Both the position numbers and the translations under genes were made by a program. From assembly GCA_014058105.1 (NCBI GenBank), contig JACGCM010001245.1, positions 1,984,001-2,048,000 of the forward strand: a stretch of DNA of 64,000 bases. The letters run 5' to 3'. Below, piece by piece: positions 20,038-30,295 of this stretch. A model generated the notes under the pieces. It saw nothing but the letters and a program-made list of their open reading frames with translations. It was not told the DNA's origin and ran no database searches. The stretch is from Kingdonia uniflora. Its lineage: Eukaryota; Streptophyta; Magnoliopsida; Ranunculales; Circaeasteraceae. The stretch's first letter is position 1. Each line of letters opens with the position of its first letter.

Positions 20038-20060
20038 TGACGTCATCACTACTATAAGTA
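20038..20060 (+). promoter_or_regulatory. TGACGTCA plus TATA promoter of antisense gene, element C
   Basis: TGACGTCA at 20038-20045 and CTATAAGTA at 20052-20060; the ATG is at 20152. The same spacing is found in element B (47809-47830). TATA to ATG distance is about 95 bases in both. Confidence 0.7.
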
Positions 20061-20151
20061 TAAGGAAGAAGAAGAGAAAAAATGTAGGAGCTTCTAGTTT
20101 TGTCTCTTATGTAAAACTGCTAAAATTTGATATCGTGGAATGTGAGTCATC

Positions 20152-23100
20152 ATGAGTATGGGAAAGTCAGATAAAATTATGAAAACATGACATAAAAATA
20201 GATTAAAATATGAGGGTAGGGGTAATGATAGAATGACGGTTTTATTGAAAAGGTACAAGACATCTGACATAGATATTGGAAAGGATGCCTCGGTTCCAAA
20301 ACCGAGGATGGGTCGTGCGAGGCTCAACTCGGCGTCGCTTCTTCGATCTTAATTCAGCAGGTCGAGCCTGAAATGACAGCGTCATATGGGTGAAGGGTAA
20401 TTATCTTCAGAGAGATAATGAAGAACCTTTGGATCTTCTATTTAGAACTGTAAAACAAAGTAAGTATAACAATGCATAGAGTATAATATTGATATGTATG
20501 AACTGATGGTCTTTTATTGATAATAATAAATGCTGTGTATGGGAGGTCCGAAGTCCCAAGTAGAGAGGAAAGATTCATTGATTTACGAAGTTGCGGAGGA
20601 AGAGGTTGAGCTCGATTTTGTGTTGGAAAGACTTGGCCTTAGCAGAAAGAAGAGGATTGGGAGCAAGTAAAAAAAAGTTCAAAAATCTCAATCGACTAGG
20701 CTGATGGCGGGTGTTGATGATGAGAAGAAGATAGGAACTGGTAGGGATGTCGAACCAATTTGGCCAAGACCCCTTGAATAGATAGCTTGGCTTAGCCAGA
20801 GTCTATTAAGTCGGCAAATTAGCTCGAATGTTTCCCAAAAAATAGATGTTAAAGCGTGTGTCGGCCTCTGGTACCACTGGGAGTGTAAAGTTGATAGAAA
20901 AGAGAAATGGGGAAGGATCAAACTTTTGGGGAGGTCGAAGGAAAAGGTTGTTGAAGAGCGACCTGCAGTTGAGGATGATCTCAAAGCAGTGGAGGAAAGG
21001 GCCAGACTGGCGGCTCTTCATGGAGAAGAGGATATGAGTAGGATGGTACGTGTTTATGTGTGATCATGCAAAAAATTTACTTTGTTCAAACTTACGTTGA
21101 GGTCGATTTATTTTATGCAAGTTGCTTGTTTGATGAAGAAAATTTGGCTCGGAGTAGAAGAAGAAAAATCCAAGCTGATAAAGGTTAAGGTCGAGCATGG
21201 AAAAAATGTAGCTCGAGTGAAGGCTGATTCTCTCAAGGAAGCAAAGAAGCTAGAGGCCCTGAAGGCTTCCCATACAGTAATGATTGGTCATCTGCAAGCG
21301 GAGGCCAGGGTAAATCTGGAGGAGATGGAGGCAGAGCGTGAAAGGCTGGGGTGCCACCTTATGTTCAAGGGATATTATGAGGAGGAGGTGGATGCCATTA
21401 AGGAAGACACCTATGTAGAGGAGGGCGATGATGAAGAAGTGGTGGTGGGAGTTGCTGATGGGTTTGAAGGTGTCTCCCGCCAGACAACTATGGGGATGAC
21501 GCCAAGTTGCCAGAGGGCGAGAATGAGAAGGTAGGGTAGAGAAATGTTTTGTATGAGTATTTTGCAATGTCTTGTAAATTGTGAATCTGTGTGTATCGAA
21601 TAGATTTATGTAGGCTGAGCCCTTTTTTGTTTTTTGTAACCCTCTTGTAGGCACTTAGGGAAATGAGTCTCAGAATGAAAGATCTAAAGACTGGGCTTGC
21701 CAAGGAAAGATAAATCTTTACAGCCTTGCTTTCTTCCCAAGCGGAGTTGTAGGTTAGATAGGAATATGTTTCCTGATTTGTATGCTGTAATTTACATAAA
21801 GCTACCAAGAAATTAGATCACGTAAAGCGTAGAGGTATATTAAATCTTGATATCAATTTTTAGGAAAATAGCACTAATATAGTGCGTAAAAAAATTGAAA
21901 GTATTTAGATAAAGTGGAATATTGTAAACATGTACCTTAGACTTCAAAATGTATGTCATCGAGCACCTATCTGAGATATTACTTTAACCTTTAAGTCTAA
22001 AAGTAGCTGCACACAGTAGATGTTAGAAAGAAGATATCTTTTTAAAAACGAGATATGTATCATGTCGATGTGTGCTCTGAACCGAGCTGTATATAACGTA
22101 TCTATTATTGTGCAGGTCGAATTGGATTTAGCTCACTCACGCAAAGATGAGGCGATCCAATATAACCGAGAATTTGTAGAGGAGTTTGATAGGGTGAGGG
22201 AGGCGAATAAGAACAGGGAAGATCAATATATAAATGTACATTTTAAATTTGTTGAGGCAACCCAGGCTGTTGTCGACCTCATTCGCAAGGTCGAGGAGAA
22301 TGACATCGAAATTGAGGAGAGGATAAAAAAGCTTGGAAAGGTAAAAGGACATGCTACGAAGCTTTAAGGTCGGGTTGATACCCTAATGGTTAAGGGCAAG
22401 CAAGCTGAAATGGCTCAATACCGTATTTAGGCGCTTGAAAGATCATAGGGACAATTTCGAGCTGATCTTTAGAATTGTAGAAGTGAGATGGAGCGACTGA
22501 AACAAAAAGTGAGTAAAAAAGATGACGAGCTGAAGGTAGCTCGAGAATACCAATCAGTCTCGGAAGCTATAGCCGAACACTTGCACCTAGCCCTACCCGC
22601 CAAGGATTTGGAGTTTTGGGGAGTGCAACGAAGGTGTGATGAGTTAAACGAGAGGGTGACACGGTTGAAGAAGAAAGATAACCTATTACAGGATACTTCT
22701 GCCAGGGAAGAATTTAATGCAAAAATTGTAAGCCTTCATGCTCAGGTGGTTAATTTGGAGGTCCCTATTGAGGCTGAATCACCTAAATATTCCAAAAATT
22801 TGGAAGAGAATATAGCTTTTTACGATTTGAGAGACAGGTAAATAACACATCAGAGGAAACTTTACTAGACTTTGGAGTCACGCCGTGAGAATTTGAGACA
22901 TAATTTTTCAAGGATCGTTGAAGCTCATGCATCACGGAATGACCTGTTAAAGGCGACCATTGCATATTTTGTAGAGGAAGTAAAAAGACTTGAGTTAGAA
23001 CGAGATACTTTGTTTAAGAACCTGTTTGACAAGGGATGTATTTGTGGCATGAGTATAGATCGAGGGAACTGCATGGCCTTCATGGAAACGAATTTAGGCC

Positions 23101-23165
23101 TTGGACCTGCTGATCTGATTGAGAGGGGTAGAGTCACTGTAATTCCCAAACTAAATTCTGATTGA
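20152..23165 (+). pseudogene. Antisense accessory gene with five exons, element C
   Basis: Runs against gag-pol. Exon 1, 20152-20459: starts MSMGKSDKIMKT, keeps LLKRYKTSDIDIGKDASVPK, then a deletion removes most of the gypsy-type domain seen in element A, then the VIWVKGNYLQRD segment. Intron 1, 20460-20545 (GTAAGTAT, 86 bp). Exon 2, 20546-21045: LDFVLERLGLSRKKR, later LAALHGEEDMSRM. Intron 2, 21046-21121 (76 bp). Exon 3, 21122-21530: helical, LKASHTVMIGHLQAEARVNL and GYYEEEVDAIKEDTYVEEGD, then acidic. Intron 3, 21531-21650. Exon 4, 21651-21752. Intron 4, 21753-22115. Exon 5, 22116-23165: long coiled coil (VELDLAHSRKDEAIQYNREF onward), C-terminus with VKRLELERDTLFKN and an IDRGNCMAFMETNLGLGPAD segment. 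Several stops are present. Probably a nuclear protein by analogy with Grande gene 23; inference. Confidence 0.7.
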
Positions 23166-23249
23166 CCTCCTGCTTGATGGTAAAGCGTAGCTGACATCCC
23201 AATAGCAGAAAATGTATTCCTTGTAATATGGCCTAAAAATAAGTAGTAT

Positions 23250-23900
23250 CTGTCATGGACATATTGAAATAGATGATAGCTAGTATAACATTTGCCTTAT
23301 CTTATGTCTGGTGGGGTCTTTAATATAAAATAAGTTTTGACATTATTCTAATCGCAGAGGTGGGCTGAGTTAGTCAAACCAAGTGAATCATAATTTAACT
23401 GTAGAAATGTTCCAGACATATTGAAAGAGATGAAGGCTAGTATGACCTTTGCCTTATCTTATCTTTGTCGGAGTCTTTGATATGAAACAGGTTTCTATAT
23501 TTTTTTAAATCGCTGAGATTTAGTAGAGCTAGCCAAACCAAGTGTTATCCTTGATTCAACTATAGAAATGTTACAGACATATTGAAAGAGATGAAGGCTA
23601 GTATTATCTTTGCCTTATCTTATGCCTGTTAGAGTCTTTGATAGAAAACAAGTTTTTACATTTGTTTCAATCGCAGAGATGGGCTGAGTTAGTCAAACCA
23701 AGTGATATCCTTGATTTAACTATAGAAATGTTGTAGACATATTGAAAGTGATGAAGGCTAGTATTACCTTTGCCTTATCTTATGCTTGTTAGAGACTTTG
23801 ATATGAAACAAGTTTCTACATTTGTTTTAATCGCAGAGATTTAGTAGACCCAGCCAAATCAAGTATTATCCTCAAATTAACTGGTATAAGATCGATTGAA
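23250..23900. repeat. Tandem repeat array, element C (about 160 bp x 4)
   Basis: Copies start near 23256, 23411, 23573 and 23733, each with GACATATTGAAAGAGATGAA followed by GGCTAGTATTACCTTTGCC-like sequence. Lies between the ends of the converging antisense gene and integrase. The core AGCTAGT.TTACCTTTGC recurs in the arrays of elements B and E. Confidence 0.85.
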
Positions 23901-24084
23901 AGCTAGTATTATCTATGCTTTAATCTATAGAATGTGGTTGAATCTACGTAACTAGAGAGATGTTATAAAAAACTTAGAAGTTTCATTGATAAGTTCGGAA
24001 TTTATATTGGATGGAGATGAAAAATCTCACTTTTGGAATTAAGACAAGAAAAATTCAAAAGTGAGAAACAGAAATGCAGTGGTA

Positions 24085-25330
24085 AGGCGCTTAACGATAG
24101 TACCGTTTCAGTCACCTTGTGTACCAAGGATTTGAAATGGGGATTCCCTTTTCTGTCATGAGATAATATGATCCCAGGCCTGAGAGACCTGTGATAATGA
24201 ATGGACCCTCCCAATTATCGGCTAATTTTCCAGCGTGTGACTCTTTGTGATGTTAAGGAATCTCTCTTAGAACGAGATCATCAATTTGAAAGGTATAATT
24301 TCTGACTCGGTTATTGTACGACCTGGCCAGCATATGATGATAACGATCTAGGTTTGCGATGGCGCGTTTCCTAGTTTTATCGATCATATTAAGGTTGTAA
24401 GCCAATTCAAACTCATTTTCCTTGTCAGTCAGCTCGTGATCTCGAACTGGATAAGGGTATTTAGAAAGAATGGCAGCCTCAGTGCCATAGGCAAGAAGGA
24501 ATGTGGTGCATCCTGTTGACTCTCTGGAAGTGATACGATATGCCCATAGGACATAAGGTAGTTCTCAAACCCAATTCCCTTTTTTTTGTAAGTACAACCA
24601 TTTTTTGAGTCCATCCAAGATGGTTACGTCGGTGATTTCATCTTGGCCATTGCCTTGAGGATAGCAAGGATTGGATGGTGAGTGGATGATATTGTGTTGG
24701 TTGAGGAAGGTTACTATTTTCTCTCCCACAAATTGGGGCCCGTTATCGATACAAATTAGGTGGGGCCACCCAAACCGAGTGATGATATGTTCCCAGATAA
24801 AAGAGATGACCTCTTCCTCTCTAGTTTGACATAGTAGAACTGCTTCTACTATTTCATAAAATAATCGGTAGCTGCGAGTAGGTGATGGTGGTTGCCTAGA
24901 GAGTTGGGAAATTTGCCGACGAAATCAAGTGCCCATCTTTTGAATGGCCAGAACAACTTACTTACATAGAGTTCGAGCACAGAGGTGCGTATCATATGTC
25001 CATGTCTTTGGCAGCTATTACATCTGCATGAGTATTCCGCAGCTTGCTTGCGCATACCGGGCCAGAATACTCCTTGTGTAATAGCTTTGTTTGCTAGTGA
25101 TCGACCTGCTGTATGGGAGCCACAAGTCCCTTTATGTAATTCGAGAAGCATTTCATCTATTTTGGGTTTGGAGAGGCACTTGAGGTAAGGCCCTGTGATG
25201 GAATGATGGTATAGCACACTATTTTGATTAGTGTAGTACTTCGAGTTGTTGATTAGCTGTCGGCACAATTTTAGATCTGCTGGGAGTGGTCCTTGCAACT
25301 GTTATCGACACCGAGGTAGGCTAAAAAAGG
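24085..25330 (-). pseudogene. int: Integrase, element C
   Basis: Zinc-binding HHCC region at 25298-24950: ELHKGTCGSHTAGRSLANKA, then CRCNSCQRHGHM. Core domain begins WPFKRWALDFVGKFPNSLGN; the metal-binding Asp in LDFVG is present, and IDNGPQFVG with PSNPCYP follows in shifted frames around 24600-24760. Ends near 24085 at KRYYR. Two or more frameshifts and stops. The end faces the tandem array. Confidence 0.8.
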
Positions 25331-25429
25331 CTTTTGTCAATCGTCGTCGCCCCCTTTATCGCCCCCAGTATTGATCGTGTATATAAAAATACGATCAATG
25401 CAGGTGGTTGAAATGATTTCGATCTAGAG

Positions 25430-25985
25430 ATATCGAGCTTCTGTGCCCAAGACCCCGACTAGATATGCTAAGTTATCGGCGCGTCTATTTTTACCTCAAG
25501 GAAGATAATCGAGAGTTTCTTTCGTAAATTTGCTCATCTTTTCTGCATCGAGGGCTGCGTATTCGATCATCTTTCCATTCTTCTTGTATTGCTCGGAGTA
25601 ATGGTGAACGATGAGTAGCGAATCTGTCTAAACAGAGAGTTCAGGGACATCAAGCTCAAGAGTGAGGCCGAGTCCATGAATGTGAGCTTTTTACTCGGTA
25701 ACATTATTAGAGGTCTCAAAATCCAGGCGGATTGATTTCTCAATTTTGTCATTAGAGGGGGTAATCAAAACGATTCTGATCCCTGACCCTGCAGGTCTTG
25801 CTGATCCATCTGTGAGAAGTCTCCACCCCTTTGCTGTAATCCACTAAGCTCGCTCGACAAATGGTTTGGGGGGGTAGATCTTCAAGAATTTCTTCTGTAA
25901 GGTCGCGGTTGTGCTGCTCCCACTCGGGATCCTCCAATGGAAAATTCGCGAGAAAATTGGCAATGGCCTGACCCTTTTAGGAATG
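25430..25985 (-). pseudogene. Second RNase H (aRH type), element C
   Basis: Preceded by DPEWEQHNRDLTEEILEDLP. Core: LTDGSARPAGSGIRIVLITP with the first catalytic Asp, then NVTE*KAHIHGLGLTLEL (a stop where the glutamate-alanine pair should be), TDSLLIVHHYSEQYKKNG and NLAYLVGVLGTEARYL. A second RNase H between the retroviral-type RNase H and integrase is a hallmark of Tat elements. Confidence 0.7.
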
Positions 25986-26009
25986 ACATTATTCAAACTT
26001 GATATCATG

Positions 26010-26430
26010 TTATCCCAAACTGACTGACCAGTGTTGCACTTTCCTTGATTTTTCTTTCTTGGATATAACTTTCCAAAGTTGGTAGTTCATCATGACTTTA
26101 ACTGAATGAGCTTGGAAGTAGTGTTTGAGTTTCTGCGAAGTGTAAACAAGAGTGAGAAGTTTCTCAATTTTAGAGTACCTTGTTTTTGCTGGAGTGAGGG
26201 TTTTACTGATGAAGTAGACTGGCTTCTCCATTTTCCCTTCAAGGCGAATAAGAACCGAGCTAAGAGAAGTATCAATGACTGCTAGGTAGAAGATCAGTTC
26301 CTCATCATCTACTGGGGTGCCCATTATGGGAGACCTCCCCAAATAGGTTTTGAGATCCTGAAAAGCTACTTTGCATTCTGGTGTTAATGTGACCTCTAGA
26401 TTTGGCTGAACTTTTCCTCGTTTGGTACAA
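26010..26430 (-). pseudogene. RNase H (Ty3/gypsy type), element C
   Basis: Open 26342-26010: DDEELIFYLAVIDTSLSSVL, then EKPVYFISKTLTPAKTRYSK, EKLLTLVYTSQKLKHYFQAH and a stop after KVQHWSVSLG. The region is the tethered RNase H following RT. Upstream part (26431-26343) carries the connecting TPECKVAFQDLKTYLG segment. Confidence 0.75.
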
Positions 26431-27290
26431 CCGCGGAGTAATAAGAATAACTAACGATAGCGGTCTGATGGTTTAGAAATGAAATGGTTGATAGCGGTAA
26501 TCTTGCCAGTAAGTTTCTAAACGTCTTTTGTTATTTTCAGAGAAGGCATGTTGAGGAGAGCCCAAATCTGATCTGGATGGGCTTTAATCCCTTTCTTACT
26601 AATGAGGTGGCCTAGAAATTGGCCAGAATGTACCCCGAATTGACACTTATCAGGGTTGAGATGCATTCTGTAAGATCAAAGGATTTTGAATATAGTATTC
26701 AGATCTGAGATGTGATTGGATGACTATATGCTTTTATACAAGAGATCGACGATGTAAACTTCAACGACTTTCCCTAGATGTGCTTTGAACATAGTAGTCA
26801 TCAACCATTGATATGTGGCTCCCACGTTTTTGAGTCCGAAGGGCATGACTTTGTAGCAATAAGGACCTCTTACAGTGATGAAAGTTGTCTTTTCTTGATC
26901 TTCTTCCAGAAGTAGAATTTGGTTATACCCCGGAGTACCGTTCATCATAGATAGGAGGTCATGGCCTGCTATAGAATCGAGGATATGATGAATTTTGGGA
27001 ATAGGAAAACTATCCTTTAGAGTATGTTTTTTTAGATCAGTGAAATCTACGCAAACTTGGACTATCTTGTTCTTCTTTGGGACAACGACAATGTTGGATA
27101 TCCAGTCTGGATATTTGGCTTCTTGAATGAATCCCACTTTGATTAATTTCTTGATCTCGGTGTTAACTTCATCTCAAAGACGAGGTGACAATCGTCGCTA
27201 TTTTTGTTTGACCGCCGTGGCGTTGATGTTGATAGCTAATTTGTGATTTGCCTTGGTCGGATTGACCCCAGGCATTTCTTCGAAATGCTA
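26431..27290 (-). pseudogene. rt: Reverse transcriptase, element C (catalytic residues lost)
   Basis: Open 27137-26724 and continued in the same direction with stops. Contains GFIQEAKYPDWISNIVVVPK, then LLSMMNGTPGYNQI, MPFGLKNVGATYQWLM and VEVYIVDLLYKS, then LNPDKCQFGVHSGQFLGHLI. Two of the three catalytic aspartates are substituted: MMD became MMN, and YIDD became YIVD (codon 26748-26750). It cannot be active even apart from stops. Confidence 0.85.
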
Positions 27291-27479
27291 CGCAAAAACA
27301 TCTCAATTTAGTTACAAGAACTGAATGAGAGCATCCATTTCATGCTGAACCAGCTTAGTACCAATGAAAGTACCCCTGCTTGGTCCATCAATATTATTAT
27401 ATTTTGTGGGCTCCTTCGTGGAAGGTTGATCGTTGAGGCCATCAGCTTCTTGTAATTACTATGCAGCAAATTTATCGGA

Positions 27480-27900
27480 AGTATCTAGGTTAGCCGAGAT
27501 AGTATTTTCACATGCTCGATAGAGCATCTGAGTACCTCTAATCTCATAAATACCGTTGTCGTGTTTGAACCAGAGTGCTTGATGATAGGTGGAAACGAGT
27601 GCTTCCATGTTATGAATCCAACAGCGGCCCATAATCCTGAGATAACAAGATTTGGCGTTGATGATAGAAAATGACGTCGATAGTGGCTGGTCATACAGTA
27701 ATAGGTAAGATGATCTTTCCTACTCAATCTTCTTTGGACCCATTGAACCCACTGATATCGGTGTCGCTCTGAATAACTTGGTCGGCCAAACCCATTTGGT
27801 TGATAGTGCTCTGAAAGAGAATCTTAATTCCGCTTCCAGTTTCGATCATCATTGTGTGCATGACAATCTTCTTCATTTTAAGTATTATTACTAGCGTATC
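27480..27900 (-). pseudogene. pro: Aspartic protease, element C (catalytic Asp to Glu)
   Basis: Begins MHTMMIETGSGIKILFQSTI. The active-site triad reads ETG where DTG is expected (codon at 27841-27843). VGKIILPIT and the later strands follow with a stop and a frameshift. Confidence 0.75.
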
Positions 27901-28059
27901 ATGATGTAGAAATTTGACATGGCTAGTATTGCAATCTTCGAAGGAAATCCCAAACCGGTAATTGCTCTACTCAGGAAGAAGCTTGGCTTCTTTGTTTTGT
28001 GGTGTGAGATCGTAACATTCTGATAGTCTCTGGCATTTTGATATGTTGGAATTGATGAT

Positions 28060-29602
28060 CTAATTGATTTCTATCTTGATGCTGTGGTGCATATGGTAAA
28101 GATGTTTTTCCTCAGCTTGATCATTAACCTGAATAACTTCAAGCTGCTTCTTATAGCTGCCATCTTTGTATAATTTCAGGTCAATAATAAATTCAAGCAT
28201 CCGTCCCTCTTTAAAAATGTATTCGAGAAGCCTTAGTAGAGCATAAAAATTATCCGTAGAATGATGGTTTACCTTATGATGTAGACAATACGGTCGACTA
28301 TCGATTGGTTCCAGTGGTTGAGAGATACGGTAGAGTGTATCCTTCAAAAGCAGTAGAAAAATTGTGGAGATTCGGACGTTCATCTTTGGGAGGATGGGTT
28401 TGATTGGGGGACCGACTTTCCGAGGGTAGCCAGTATTGCCCTTGGTGCAATTCTGATCTCCCTGTTCCTCTTTTTGTTCATTGCTTCGATCTGTAAATGG
28501 GCCCTTGGTGGAGAGGATGAACTTAGTAGATTTTTGTCGCTCAGACATCATCCTCTCCAGGTTGACGAAACTGTTAACCTTGGTGATCATCTCTTCCAAG
28601 GTCGTAGGTTTTTTGAGGAAGAGGTACTCTTTGGCCTTGCAGTCGAGCCGGAGTGCATTGGTGAAAGCAGTAATGGTTGCTTTCTGGTCGAGGTTATCCA
28701 CTTTTCGTGCGAGCTCTAAAAATTTCTTTGAGAAATTCTCCATCTTTTCTCCTTGAGATTTCTTAACACTGATAAGTGAATATAAATTCTCCTTTTTGTT
28801 CCGCTTGTAAGCATATGTCTTGATAAACTGCTTCTGTAGCTGATCGAATATATATATGGAGTCCTCAGGGAGAGAGTAGAACCTTCAAGTGGTTCTTCCT
28901 GCTGAGTTATGGCGAACAGACGGCAGAGGATGTGGTTGAGATTGGAGTCTGGAAACCATTTGGTATCTCTAAACCGAATAGCTCTTGGGCAATTAGACTT
29001 CTTTGTAATTTCGTGATGTCGCCGGTAGTACCAAGAACTTGTGCTTCAATCAGCTCCTTAATTTGTTGGTCCATATGCTCTTTCGTGACATAATGACGTG
29101 CTGGTTGAATCACTGGGCGAGCAGGTTGCGGACGATGAGTGCCTGTATCTTCACTCAGGCGATTTCATACTGGAACCTGGTGTTGAGGTTGCTATTCTTC
29201 CTCCTGAGAGATGAAAACTCGGTAACCTCGACTGATTTCAAATTAAGATTCACCCCCCAAATGTATGGAGGGTTGTTGTTCGTGTTGTAGATTCCTTGAA
29301 ATAGCTTTACTGGCGACTCCTTGAGGCCTTAATCTTTCTCTTGCAAAAACACGGGAGGTCTCTGGCAACTGATCATGACCTCTGGATAGAGGAGCCTGCT
29401 GAGTATTTTACAAAGCCTCTAGGGCAGTCAATATTGTGTCGAGCTCCTTCTCATGAAGCTCTCGATCCATTGTTAACTAAAGTTTTAGCTCTGTACGTTT
29501 CTCTATCTCAGCGTTGAGATTTGCCCGTAACTCTGTAAGTTGCCTCTGCTCTATTGAGATATCAAGCTGTATCCCTGTAGCTGGTCGTCAGGAAGTAACC
29601 AT
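28060..29602 (-). pseudogene. gag: gag, element C
   Basis: Starts at 29602 with MVTS*RPATGIQLDISIE. The middle carries HYVTKEHMDQQIKELIEAQV. Open 28743-28060: MENFSKKFLELARKVDNLDQ, ITAFTNALRLDCKAKEYLFL, MITKVNSFVNLERMM and the degenerate zinc-like YCLHHKVNHHSTDNFYALLR. Several stops and frameshifts in the first half. Confidence 0.8.
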
Positions 29603-29655
29603 GATTGAAAGTTATAGTAAATGAATGCCTTAGGATATCATTGAAATACAATCTT

Positions 29656-29673
29656 TCCCACAAACGGTGCCAA
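29656..29673 (-). other. Primer binding site, element C
   Basis: Minus strand TTGGCACCGTTTGTGGGA, one base inside the 5' LTR. Same primer class as elements A, B, D-right and E. Confidence 0.7.
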
Positions 29674-29674
29674 A

Positions 29675-30295
29675 TGTAATGGCCAAATTCATAAGCTCGA
29701 AATGGCCCAGAATTCGCTATTACACCAATGAACCTGCAACAATTTTCTAATGGAAAATAAGAAATGACACAAGTGATTTTTGCGTAGAAAACCTCTGAAT
29801 AGGTAAAAAACCATGACCTCGAGTGGAGAATTTTTATAATAGTATCTTTATTGCTTGAGGCAGATATCTTATTACACGTGATCTTTAAACATTGAAAATC
29901 TTGAATCTTGCAATTAAGAAGTATGACTGTTTGCTGAGAATCAAAATTAAGTAGTTTCTTGATGATCCCTCTTGTAATTTTTTCTGTCCCTGTCTCTTTG
30001 GAACTTTTCCTTTATATAGACCTTCTCCGTAGTTCTTCATCATGCTAGAGCACATTTTCTGAACAATGTGGTTAGTGACGGTTGACTGAGTAACTTATGA
30101 GTTCTTGGAAGATAGGTATCTTTGACTGGATAAGGTTTTTCGATTTGAGCTTAACTCACGTTCTTAAATAGTTTGCGGGGTGGTTTGGAATGTTTGACTG
30201 GGGAAGTTATGTTGAAAATGTGTGAGTCTGGGATGGAGGTAATTCGAACTGGCAGCAACTCGATTTTAGGTGAGATTGAGGGATAGGTCCCTACA
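29675..30295 (-). repeat. Element C 5' LTR
   Basis: 621 bp, plus strand TGTAATGGCC to TCCCTACA. Its outer edge cuts the gag of D-right. Confidence 0.85.

Larger units (their letters stand above)
17523..30295 (-). mobile_element. Element C: nearly complete Tat-type Ty3/gypsy retrotransposon (12.8 kb)
   Basis: Both LTRs (620 and 621 bp), primer site, gag, protease, RT, RNase H, second RNase H, integrase, tandem-repeat array, antisense gene with introns, conserved block, short antisense frame and polypurine tract are all present in the expected order. The flanking five bases differ (ATGGT on the left, GATAA on the right), and the two flanks come from different parts of related elements, so it is probably a recombinant and not one clean insertion. 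All frames are broken. Confidence 0.85.

Noticed and set aside
20152..23165. Antisense gene as a captured host gene
   Set aside because: It occurs at the same place in five elements of two families, so it is an old part of the element and not a local capture.
28474..28756. Plus-strand frames opposite gag of element C
   Set aside because: Shadow of gag coding sequence on the other strand.
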